Assembly: GCA_020747065.1 (NCBI GenBank)
Contig: JAGMVK010000018.1
Coordinates: 1-64,000 of the forward strand
DNA length: 64,000 nt
Source of the DNA: Cadophora sp. MPI-SDFR-AT-0126
Lineage: Eukaryota > Ascomycota > Leotiomycetes > Helotiales > Ploettnerulaceae
Direction: 5' to 3'
Shown here: positions 1 to 10,864 of the stretch, in pieces
Layout: every line of letters begins with the position of its first letter
Position numbering within the stretch: position 1 is the stretch's first letter
The notes under the pieces: model-generated
Databases searched by the model: none
What the model was told of the DNA's origin: nothing
Seen by the model: the letters and a program-made list of their open reading frames with translations, nothing else
Made by a program: the position numbers and the translations under genes

Positions 1-3000
1 TCTCTACGCTGGACGGGGGACGGTTAGGGGAATCGCCTGCTGACACACTGCCTGGTGGGTTAACCTCGTAGGGATCTATAATTGCATACTAACTTGGGAT
101 ATCGCTGCTGGGGGGGACCTGGCTGGCCGTGGAAACTGGACTTAATGGATGACCTGGGGCTGGACTTGATCGAACGGACCGATGACTGGAACTCGATGGA
201 ACGGAATAATGACCGAAACCTGATAACATGGATGGATGGCTGGGTGGGCTGGACGGCATGTGCAATGGAATACTCGATGGTATCTCAATGCTACTATCTA
301 ATATCCGATCTTGCTGATACCGGGCTTCCCTCTCCTGATTGGTAACGTATGCTTTACGTAACGCCTCTCCCTCGGCTATCACCTGGTCTTCTTCGGCACA
401 CATATTACATACCTGCTCCCCTTCCTTACACCGGCGTCGATCGGTTCGGCCATCTAACTCTTGGTCTAACTAAACGCGTTGATATGAAATCCCACTGATA
501 AACTGTTCGGCCTTCAACCGCTTAACCCGTGCTCGATCTTCGTCGGTGATAATGGCTGGGTTCCTAGTGGGTACTCGCCGCCGCCGCTTATACTGTTGCT
601 GCAATGCCTGCTGCCTTCCTAGACCTATAATCATAACCGCCTCACTTAGCTGCCTATCCCTCCCGGCACGCCTACTCTCCTGCCCGTAATTCTCAATATC
701 ATGAATAGGTCTAATATAGCTAACAAACCGTACGTCGGGCCGGTTAATCCCTAATCCAAATGCATTGCTGCAAATGATAACCCGTTGCATTGCATTCTCC
801 CACTGCTGCTAGATATATGCCTTATACTTCTCGCTTCCCATATCAGCATAATACATAGGATACCCCAACTGCTCTCCCATCTCCTTAATCGTATTAATAC
901 TGCTGCTATATATAATAACCTTGGCGGGCGCGAGGTACTACACCAATTTCCGCCTAATCAACTAGCCGACGGTATTAATCTGGTTAATACCCTCCTTATG
1001 TTCAAACACGGAATACGTGATATTGGGCCGGGTAGTGATTCCTCGGATGGGACGGACCTGGGGTATTTGCATGATATCAAAAAACTCGGCTTCGCTGGCC
1101 GGGGACAATATGGCGGTTAAAAATATCATTGGCTTGCCTCTTTCCTTTAATACCGCTCCGGCGTCTTTCATCTTGGGCCGGAAATCGGGACGGCTTTGTA
1201 ATACCGTGTGGCACTCGTCGATGATAATCCGATCTAACTGCCCTAAACCCTCTAATCGATTCAAATATTGGCTAAATCTGGTCCCTACCGCGGATTCGGG
1301 CTGGACGAATACAATCTGGGCTATGCGGTCGGACTGGGTGGTATCCCATATGATGCTGGATATCCCGGCTTTGTAACACCTCTCATGCAAATCCCGCTCT
1401 AATGTCTTCAATAGGACGACTACTACCGTGGTACCCGACTTTTGGCTACGTGCTGGCAACTGGAGCAACAAACTCTTCCCGGCTCCGGTACCCATGACGA
1501 CCAAAATGGGACTCACATTGGCTATGATGGCTCTTAATGCCTCTTCTTGCTTCCCCCGGAATGTAGCCCCTTCCCCTACGATGCTTTGCAACTCGGAATA
1601 GATATCCACGGTCTTTAACCGCTTCTATCGCGCGATCTGGGCATCGTGCATATTATCGCCAATCGTCGGACGTTTCCTCTTAGTTTCGGGCCGCGGGTCC
1701 TTATGGCTGGATGTAAAATTCAAAAACTTATGCTAACCCTTACTAACGTTGCGAAACTTGCCTCGACGACTAATGACCGCATCTCGATTTTCCATTAATT
1801 CTCGCGCGTATATTATTCCGGTAACGTGGGTTCCGTGACCGGCTTGTAAGTTATACTCATTATCGTCGTCTAGTTCGGCCCCTACTCTATCATCGACCAT
1901 GGGATCACCACTGGGAAACGGGGCCTCTTGATAATACCGGCGGGATATGGCAATAGCACTATTCCGCTAATAACTGATATAGATCTTCACCCTAATTAAC
2001 CTTATGCTAGCTTCTTGTAATGCTCTTCTTATCCGCTCTGACGTCTACCTATGGTTTGGGTCTTCGTCCTTGGCCTCTTCCCCTGCCTCTCGATACTTCC
2101 TGGGGCCTGTCTAACGTCGATGCTTAACTTTCGTACTATCTCCCTATAAAAACGGACTGTTATACCGCCTACCGCGGCTTTCCCATTGCAACTTCTCATA
2201 GAACGGTAAAACCAACCACAAATAATACACTAATAACTCCCCCACCTCACAGGGTAAATACCGGTGGATGATTTTAATATTGCCACTGCTGCGATATCCT
2301 TTATGATACCCGGTCATAAATACTACTATGGCATTCTCTATAATGATATTCCGAATGCCCCCTTAACGACTATTCTTCCACCGCAATCCCAAAATCTCGG
2401 GTACTTGTCCTGGCTGGCCGCTGCATAAATGGAATAACAATAATAACAAGACTAAAAATTATTGTACGTGGCGGTGATACTGCTCTGCAATCTCTTTCCG
2501 AATCACGGGACGTCCCCCCTCGCTGGATTCGGTGGTAAATCGTTGCCGGATCCTCTGCTCAGTAAACATGCGTTGATATAACTACTATTTCCTATCCACT
2601 TCAAACCTACTACGTTCGTTATCTAAAAATGACTACCTAACTCGACTCTCCGTCGGATTATCTACCATGGTATCCCAATTAATGCCGGGAATCTGCGTGG
2701 AATCGACCTGCCCCTAGGAATCTATATCCACTAACATCAAATCCTTAAACAATACCTCTCGGGCTTCTCGCACTAACCCATAGACTATGGACCGGACCTC
2801 GGCTATACTAAATCGGATCTGCTGGTATAAAATAGTATCCCTAATCTACTAGATACACCCTTCGGCCGTGGTAGTATATTTAATCTTTAATCTATACGAT
2901 CGGGCCTGGAAAATCCACTGCATTAGGGTGGGATCTCTCTTGCTATTAGCTATAGTTATAAACCGCTTCACTATCTTCCTAATTAAATAGTAATAACTAA

Positions 3001-4444
3001 CGGTCTGCTCGCGGGCAATTACTTCAGTGATTTCGTTATCGTTCTCTTACAACCGCCGCATAGCCTCTTTCTTCTTCTCGTATGCTTCCTGGACAACTAT
3101 TAACCGGGCTAATTTAATGACGGCCGAATATTTAGGCGTGTAATCCTCGGTATTAAACTAACCTCTATTGTCTTTCATGCTTAATATCGCTAATCCGCTG
3201 ATAATAGCACTTTTGTACTCGTTATCTTGCAGTGGATAGTTTAATAAACTAATACATAACCTTAATACTTCCCGCTGGATTACCCTTATCTTTTCAATCT
3301 CTTCGTCACTCTCACACTCCTCCTCCTCCCTCTCGCCTGTCTCCTCATTTCTACTCCCTCCTTACTTACTATTTTCATTCTTCTATTCTCGAAACTTCCT
3401 AATCTTATCCCTCACACCCTGAATGTTAATTGCCTGGCTACTAGTTAACTGATATACTGGACGGTCCTCTGGCTCGGTATCCTCTGCACGGAAAATATAA
3501 CCCAAAATCTGTCTCCACACCTAGGTATATGATCGAACAGTTGTAATATCTATCCAACTATTAAACGGCATCTGGGTCTCCTGCTTTATCTCTTTCTTAT
3601 TGACCTCAAATAACGCTGCTTACCCTACAACCTCTTGCACCGTGGTATACTAGGCGCCTTAGATCATCCAATCGAATGCCTTATATAACACCTGCAATTC
3701 GGGTTTATCATCTCCCACGGGACTGACTAACTCCCGCAATTTCTCCGCGTCTAAACCGGCTGTATAGGCTTGCTATTTCACACGGCGCAACTATGGGTTC
3801 GACTCTCTGGCTTCATTAAACTCCTTGATCTCTCGATGTTCCTTTGCTTCTACTGCCCGGAACGCGGCTTCCATCTTATGCTTGGCAGCTTTGAACTGGT
3901 CAATCCGTGACCTGATTTGGGCTCGACTGGGAATTTGCTCTGGATCAGTGGCCTGAACCTCGAAATATCCGGACTTGGCACCTTGAATGAAAAACCGCTG
4001 GCATTTGACACCGGTTCGCCACGGGGTATTACCGTCTGGGTTTACCGGATACTTCTTTCCACGCCCTCCTTTGTTAGTGCTTTTCCATTAGTGTTTCTCA
4101 ATGTAATGTCTCCGTATTCCATTAACGGTAAAACAAACATACTTGCATCCCAACCCTCCTACGCCTAAACTACATTGAAATCCTCCTATTTTGGGCTTGG
4201 CTAATCCTTCGACTGGGCTGGACGTGGGTGGGGGAAATGGGAACTCCCATCGTCGCAATGCTTCTTCGTTCCCAATTAATCCATTTACCTCTGCTATTTC
4301 ATCTGCAATCCTCCGACGCTCTGTGCGGTCCAACTTATAGGGTTCGCCTGTAAAATGCGCGTCAATATAGCTGGGTAACACGGCATACTTACACTCTTTG
4401 CAAATGACGACGCGAAATTCGGGCAAATAAATAAATCGATCCAT
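1..4444 (-). pseudogene. Degenerate OrsD/DUF3505 zinc-finger + RecQ-like helicase (copy A), runs off the left edge
   Basis: The N-terminus, starting at the ATG at 4442-4444, carries the DUF3505 (OrsD, PF12013) pattern: VVICKECKYAV, then two Cys-rich fingers (GGFQCSLG, G-C-KYVCFTVNGIRRH). A long middle region is followed by a superfamily 2 helicase core with Walker A GTGAGKS (1472-1492), DECH box (1208-1219), a LTAI motif III, a motif-IV-like block near 900 and the RecQ motif-VI-like SRRAGRDR near 680. A Cys-rich stretch follows near 400-450. The whole 4.4 kb reads in one minus frame, so there is no net indel, but it holds 23 TAG, 6 TAA and no TGA stops. It cannot encode a full protein unless stops are bypassed. 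The family resembles telomere-linked RecQ helicases of fungi (inference). The 3' end is outside the window. Confidence 0.85.
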
Positions 4445-4534
4445 TGTAAATGCTGTGCTAGCTATCGATCTGAAATAATAGGAAATAATAAACTCTACTC
4501 TACTTATCCTCATACTCCTACCCCCTTTTTAATC

Positions 4535-4735
4535 CTACGCATTTTCAATTGCTTCTTTTGTCGTCTGTTTAATTGCTGGCGCTGCCATTTTCTGGGGTTG
4601 ACGCGAATCCCGGCCGTGTTCTCTGCTAACTAATACCTAAACCCCAACTGCAACAACGACATCGCAACCCTAACGACATTAACGCGTTGGAATTTTGGGA
4701 TGCTGGAAACGGGGTCTGGGTTCTAACAGCGCTTT
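4535..4735 (-). other. Possible coding remnant upstream of helicase copy A
   Basis: A minus-strand frame different from that of copy A is open apart from one TAG, and reads as Arg/Gln/Lys-rich sequence. It may be the tail of another degenerate helicase copy or LINE 5' flank. Short runs of ACCCAGACCC and its reverse complement GGGTCTGGGTTC lie at 4713-4830. I cannot assign it further. Confidence 0.25.
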
Positions 4736-4857
4736 TATATATATACCCAACTTTGAGCGTTTCAACAGGGCTTGAATATCAAAAACTAGAAACTCAGACC
4801 CAGCCTCGAATGGAACCCAGACCATGGGGCCTGTTCACTTTTTGACCGGGGTTCTGA

Positions 4858-6828
4858 TTGGTCCCAAACCCAGACCCAGCCCTGAATCGACACTACATAT
4901 TGAGGATAGCCCCTGAAAGCCCTGTAGTTACAGCGCTTACACACCTAGCGAATATGATTCGACAGGGGACCGCTCCAGGAGTCGACCTTCTATGCGCCTC
5001 CCGGCTTATAGGCCTCCAGAAGCCTGACGGAGGTGTACGACCTATTGCTATAGGGGACCTTATCTATAAGGTAGCTCTAAAAGCGATCCTTATTTCCTCC
5101 TTCAGGGCCTCGATGCTCCTACCAAACCAGTTAGGGGTAAGTACCCTAGGGGGAGTAGAGCCTATAATCTTCCTTCTGGATGAAGCAATTAGCGGTCCAA
5201 ACCGCCTAAAAACACAACGAATCGCCTCCCTAGACCTCGTCAACGCCTATAACCGTATAGGCCGTACCTCGATAGCGGCAGCGACCGCTAAATACGCCCC
5301 TACCCTCTATCGAACCGCTAAATAGGCCTATAACCAACCCTCGCTTTTAGTAACGTCTAGCGGTCAAACGCTAGCAAGCGCTGAAGGAGTACGCCAGGGG
5401 GACCCTATAGCGCCTCTCCTCTTCTCTCTAGCGATTCGCCCACTACTAGAGAGCCTACAGAAGACCCTACCGAAGGCTACTCTTATAGCCTATTTGGACG
5501 ATATCTATATCCTCAGCCCGGAAACTACAGCACTACTCCCTGTAGTTATAGAGACCTTTAAGGACTCTCCAGTAGCTCTTAACTAACAGAAGAGCACTGA
5601 ACACTCGATTTCCAGGCTTCGATCCACTGGAATCAAGGCTCTAGGTACCTTTATAGGGCCAGGAACCCCTCGCCGTACCTTCCTACAGGGTAAAATCAAC
5701 ACTCTCGATACAGCACTATATACCCTGAAAGACCTCCCTAAACAACACGCTACTCTCCTTCTTAGGGGTAGTATACACCTCCTCCTACGGCACCTACAGC
5801 GCCAACTATACTCTGAAGACCTACTAGACCTCTGGAGGCTAGCCGACCTCAGGATTAAGGACACTATACAGGCCCTAATCGCTAGAGAGCCAGGGAATAA
5901 AACCACGCTAATCCGACCGGCTTTACTCTCGATTCCAGTGAGTGAAGGAGGCCTAGGGCTTCCTCAACACGCCCTATTAGCCCCTGGGTTATATAGAGCG
6001 GCTAAGGCAGCCTCTCGACCGATCCTAGAGGCTATATGCCCTAATATCTACCCGGAACCCCCTGATTTAGCGCTACCGAACGCTCAGAAGGTCTATACTA
6101 GCGTTAACGAAGACCTACAAAAGAAGCTCTTACCTACCCTATCGAAGGAAACGCTAAAATCGATGCTAGAGAACGCTAGCTACCTTGGAAGACACTGGCT
6201 TAGAGTCCTGCCTACGCAAAAACACCACCTTTTAGCGGACTCTACAGTGACCGAAGCACTACGGACCAGGCTCTTACTCCCTGTAAAGCCTCCAATTACC
6301 CCCTATACAGCCTGTGGCGCCTACCCGCAAATAGGCCACGAAGACACCTGTAAAGGAGCTGAGAGACGCTGGATAGTACGCCACAACCAGGTTACCCGTG
6401 CATTTACAACTACCCTTTCTAGCCGGGAAGACCTAAAAGTCGAATCAGAGCCTACACCTACAGCCACAGCGTCTACACCCCCTGAAAATAGCCAACGGCC
6501 TGATTTTTCAGTACTCTTAGGTACCTCTAGGCACTACTACGACGTACAGATAGTCGCTATCAATAAGGACTCAGCACGAGAAGAAGCCTACGCTACACTC
6601 ACAGAGGCTGCGAACGCTAAACGTCGTAAATACAGCGATCTAGGCTCTGTATTTCACCCCCTAATTATCTCAGCCGGCGGCCTTATGGAGAGAGATACAG
6701 CGATAGCCTACAAGGCTCTACAGGACCTCTTAGGGCCCTCTAGAGCTAAGTGGCTCGATACTTATATCGCTCTAACTCTAACTCAGGCTCGAGGTATCGC
6801 TGCAACTTCGATTCTAGTACGCAAGTAG
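4858..6828 (+). pseudogene. LINE reverse transcriptase with C-terminal CCHC/restriction-like endonuclease region
   Basis: RT blocks appear in order: LQKPDGGVRPIAIGD, SLDLVNAYNRIGR (motif A), GVRQGDP (5386-5406, motif B) and YLDD (5491-5502, catalytic motif C). The C-terminus has CGAYPQIGHEDTCKG then RRWIVRHN (about 6310-6400), followed by RPDF...YYDVQIV (6493-6560), which matches the RPD...DV pattern of restriction-like endonucleases in R2/CRE-type LINEs. The frame is continuous over 1,971 bp and is interrupted only by TAG at 5323 and TAA at 5584. The residue where the first zinc Cys is expected is Tyr (PYTACG), which would fit a RIP-type G-to-A change. No ORF1 or apurinic endonuclease is seen. 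The N-terminal part is missing. Confidence 0.8.
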
Positions 6829-6832
6829 TACG

Positions 6833-7430
6833 CTATACACTATACCTACCCTACAGTACACACTACACCTACCCTATAGTATACACCATGCCTACCCTAC
6901 AGTATATACTATACCTACCCTACAGTACACGCTACACCTGCCCTGCGGTACACGCTACACCTACCCCACAGTACACACCACACCTACCCTACACTACACC
7001 TCATACTACACCTACTCAGTAATACACACTACATCGACTCTGTAGTATACACTACACCTACCCTACGGTACACACTGCACCTACCCTATAGCATACCTCA
7101 CGCTATACCTACCCTACAGTACACACTATACCTATCCTACAGTACACACTATACCTATCCTACAGTACACACTATACCTATCCTGCGATACACACTACAC
7201 CGACCCTGCGGTACACACTATACCTACCCTACAGTACACACTACACCTACCCTACAGTACATACTACACCTACCCTGCGATACACACTACACCTACCCTG
7301 CGGTACACACTACACCTACCCTACAGTACACACTACACCTGCCCTGCGGTACACACTACACCTACCCTGCGCTACACACTACAACTACCCTATAGTACAC
7401 CTCACACTACACCTACCCTAGGGTACCTCT
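6833..7430 (+). repeat. 23-bp minisatellite at the LINE 3' end, about 26 units
   Basis: Successive CCTACCCT cores recur every 23 bp, separated by variants of ACAGTACACACTACA or GCGGTACACACTACA. Most units differ by a few transitions (ACAGT/GCGGT/GCGAT), and a few positions around 7000-7040 and 7090 are irregular. It starts directly after the RT stop codon, so it is probably the LINE 3' UTR. Confidence 0.85.
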
Positions 7431-7557
7431 CCTTTTATAATATAGCGTTCTCCTTCTGTATTTATAGTACTTCACTCCCTGTATTTAGTACCTGTTTTTC
7501 AAGAGTTAGAGAGAGAGTAAAAAGCACCTGTAGCAAGTTAGCTAGTTAGAGCTAAAT

Positions 7558-7592
7558 CAAACCCAAACCTCAAACCCTAACCCAAACCCAAA
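7558..7592 (-). repeat. Variant telomere-like repeat tract
   Basis: On the minus strand it reads TTTGGG, TTTGGG, TTAGGG, TTTGAGG, TTTGGG. One unit is the canonical fungal telomere hexamer and the others are one-base variants. It sits exactly where helicase copy B stops being recognisable. Confidence 0.65.
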
Positions 7593-9850
7593 TACTGGAC
7601 TACGATTTGGCTAATCTTATTTGGTAAATACTATATAATATACTTGGTATTCCCTCTCCTCTTCCGCGCCTTGTCGTACATGGTTAAAAAATATACCCGC
7701 CCATTGATAATATATAAATTTCGTGCGAAATATATGCTATTGCTTACTTTGATTGATCCTAATTTGAGTCCGCGTGCTAGCTATCCCCTTGATCTAAATA
7801 AATTACTGTTTTATGGATGGAATTAGAGTAATGTATTGGTGATATACATGCATACTATTAATTTTCGCAAAAATTGATGTTCTTTGGTTAAATATGATAT
7901 GATTTGGGAATTTATTTACTTAATCTTTTTAGTAGTGCGGTTTATTTGTAATAATCTTCATTGCCCCTCCCTTTTCCGTGCTCGCTTCAATAAAAACCCA
8001 TAATTCCCGGCTACTTAGTCCTGGTTTTAGGCATGGGTGATAAAACTGAAATTCTGTTACTGGAATGCCTGGCTCTATGCTATACTATTAATAATTCAAC
8101 TCAAATCGATGGGGGGCATTAGGGAATTGAATATTAATACATTTATTAATTCCTGTAATTTTTTGATTAATGTATAATACATGTGCTTGATCTTGGCTAA
8201 TATAATTGGCTAGTTTAAATAATTAATCGTTTGCTTATTATCCGACCAATGGATGTTAGACGGCGACTAGTGCGTCTTATTGAACTTCTTTTCTATGGCC
8301 AATTGCGTTAAAATACTAGATGTTGGTGAAAATGAACTTTTGCATAAATGCAATTCTCGTAATTAATGGATCTGATTGGGCACGGAATTAATGTTGGCTT
8401 TATTATTCAATTTTAATTCCGGCTATGGCTCGCGTAGGATAACTACTTCCAATATAATCAACCGATTGATCCATAATATGCCTACTAAAATAAGCGTATA
8501 AAAAAACGCCAATCGTAATAATTAGCTTTGTTTATTAATTCCTTAGACGGCTAAATAATGCATTATAGGCGAATAATACAATTTAATTTAGCTGGTATCC
8601 TGCATTACCGTCAATATATACAAATATATTAATGCATTAATTAATGATCGATCTTCGATCTCATTATCTACGGGATGATCCTTATCTAATTTATTCCGGA
8701 TTTTTTGGATACATCTCTATTATGCGTTGGTGTATTTTACTTTGATTTTTATGATCATGATCAAATTTAATATAATATTTTGGAAATTATATTAGAAATT
8801 TTAAAAATAATCCAATATACCCGTTTTATTTATATAACTTTTTGATGGTGCCGTACGCATTATATAATAAATAAAATATGCAAAAATCTTATTATACTTA
8901 TTAACGCTTTTGGCATTTTGTAGTAATTCAAATGGGTACTAGTCCGCGGCTTTATTTTTGGGGGATACCCACTACTTTAATGCGTCTTTGTGGTCAATTG
9001 CTTCCAACGTATTTAAACAACGCTCCAAAATTCGATTCCACGCATGCAATAACCGCTCCAATTGCAGCTCCTCTAGGTCGGGCATACGGGTATAACGAAA
9101 TGTCTGGACTAAATTATGTTTGGATTGGCTTAATACCTTATTTTACTTGGTATACCGCAACCATGAATCCATTTTAATAACAAGCACCTCTTTCAATATC
9201 CGCAATTGCCACTTCTGGGCCTTGCCCTTTTATTTTTCGATATCCTGAATAATCTAATTATTAATATTATTCTAATTACTTTCACTCTTTTTCCTATTAT
9301 TATTACCATTATTTAAATGGTTAGTTTCTTTTCTCACGTTATGTATCCTGGCTCGCCGTGCTTGGCGCTTTTACTCTTAGCCTTTGGCTTCATCAATAAT
9401 CCAAAACCTTCCTCTCTTTGCCCTAAACTAATATTACAATTTAACCAATTCAAATATATCCTCATCTACCGTTCTCTTCTAATTATAATCCTTGTTATAA
9501 TACTACTTAACTGTATCCTGGCCGTAAGTTTTAAATTAGTAATCCTTATATTTGTACTTATCCAAAATAGGAATAATGGGCTGGGAAGCTGAACCATTAC
9601 TAAGTAATTGTACACTAGTATAATCATATTCAAACGAACATCCTTTATAATATTCCTCTACTTACTTACGCAATTCAATAGGGATCTTATATCGGTCACC
9701 CAAATACCAATAAATATACATGGGCCTTTGCGCATATTGGCACTGCAAATAAATTAATATACAAAACTCAACATTCAATCCAATTAAATAAGCTAATACT
9801 TAGGGGATTAGCTAAGCCATAGTCCTTGGGTTATTTTGACCTATTTTGAA
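7593..9850 (-). pseudogene. RIP-degraded DUF3505 zinc-finger/helicase-element fragment (copy B)
   Basis: Translated on the minus strand in a single frame, this A+T-rich segment is a recognisable DUF3505-family protein with many TAG and TAA stops. Visible blocks include LQCQYAQRPMYIYWYLGDRY, LVQTFRYTRMPDLEELQLER, SPKNKAAD...PFELLQNAKS, MRTAPS, and SNSIYFARNLYIINGRVYFL followed by YLPNKISQIVVQYL. The last matches a block of copy A around 2200-2340 (YHKGY...RYLPCEVGELLVYYL). The expected zinc ligands in the second finger read as Tyr (YKDY...YYNKDYN), as C-to-Y and H-to-Y transitions would produce. The helicase domain is absent: the sequence is cut off after VVQYL at the telomere-like tract. It has no functional capacity. 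Confidence 0.7.
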
Positions 9851-10004
9851 TAATTTAGGACTTTATGTGTGTGGGTTTGATAAGATTAGGGTTAACCTAT
9901 AAACGATGTTTCTGATACACGGACTAAACCTTATTCCCACTATACAAAAAAAACCCATAAACCATGTTTATGACAATAACTAACGTTAGTAACCTAGTTC
10001 CTTA
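9851..10004. other. A+T-rich spacer
   Basis: This holds no recognisable gene. It contains two near-identical short phrases (AAACGATGTTT/AAACCATGTTT with ACCTATA/CCCATA context) at 9901 and 9957, perhaps a local duplication. Confidence 0.4.
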
Positions 10005-10255
10005 TAAATAAATAATAAATAAATAATAAATAAATAATAAATAAATAATAAATAAATAATAAATAAATAATAAATAAATAATAAATAAATAATAAATAAA
10101 TAATAAATAAATAATAAATAAATAATAAATAAATAATAAATAAATAATAAATAAATAATAAATAAATAATAAATAAATAATAAATAAATAATAAATAAAT
10201 AATAAATAAATAATAAATAAATAAATAATAAATAAATAATAAATAAATAATAAAT
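10005..10255. repeat. 11-bp A/T microsatellite (TAATAAATAAA)n
   Basis: About 22 near-perfect tandem copies of an 11-bp unit, with one slipped unit near 10215. It has no coding potential and lies between helicase copies B and C. Confidence 0.95.
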
Positions 10256-10864
10256 AATATAATCTTCCCTATTATTAATCTTCTAAATTTCCTCCCTTAT
10301 TATACTTAAAAGCACCCCTGGTTTTTATATACCCCTTAATCGCTCTAATCCCCTTGTAATATTAAACCCTAATATATTATAATACCAACGAAGTCGAAAT
10401 TTACCTTAATCCCGTATTATTTCAAGTATATACTTAATTTCTATTGATATTAACTTAAATATCCTTATAACCCTTTTTAAATTATTATTATTATATCAAG
10501 TAATTATAATAGTATTATATATTAATAAAATAAATAAATAAAAAATCTAAAATAGTATTTCATAATATTCGATATTAAAATGTTTTAGCCCTCATTATTT
10601 AGTAATTGGCCGTATAATTATATACGATTCAAAAATTCTCTCTTTTAATCTCCGTTTTAATTTACTGCTTAAAACCAGCGGTATCCCGTTTAACCCTTCT
10701 GCGTTAATTAATAACCCTAACCCTGAGCCCGTTGGATTATTGTAATCATACTTCATAATATGGCTTGTAAATATCCTTATATAGTAAATGATTAAACTCT
10801 TCTAAAAACTAAACGTTACATTAAACATTAATGCGAGAAATACTCTACTCGTCTATATACTCTT
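10256..10864. other. A+T-rich spacer downstream of helicase copy C
   Basis: Very A+T-rich with stops in all frames and no recognisable domain. It probably contains the RIP-altered 3' flank of copy C. Confidence 0.4.

Larger units (their letters stand above)
4740..7592 (+). mobile_element. 5'-truncated LINE retrotransposon (RLE-type) with minisatellite tail and telomere-like 3' junction
   Basis: This unit consists of a reverse-transcriptase gene that starts inside the RT domain (about 4858), a C-terminal endonuclease-like region (to 6828), a 23-bp minisatellite (6833-7430), and a terminal tract of variant telomere repeats (7558-7592) abutting helicase copy B. 5' truncation is typical of LINEs. 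The layout recalls telomere-targeted LINEs of fungi such as MoTeR (inference). The exact 5' boundary is not defined; 4740 is approximate. Confidence 0.7.

Noticed and set aside
82..403. Trp-rich plus-strand frame and the matching minus frame at the left edge.
   Set aside because: The minus frame continues the helicase copy A register; the plus frame is its shadow.
8000..8560. A second minus frame with peptide-like runs (e.g. INIQFPNAPHRFEL).
   Set aside because: The neighbouring frame continues the family-specific sequence of copy B in the same register as its ends, so the other frame is a shadow.
10005..10255. Regular short repeats that might suggest a CRISPR-like array.
   Set aside because: Units are 11 bp of A/T with no spacers, in a fungal context; it is a simple microsatellite.
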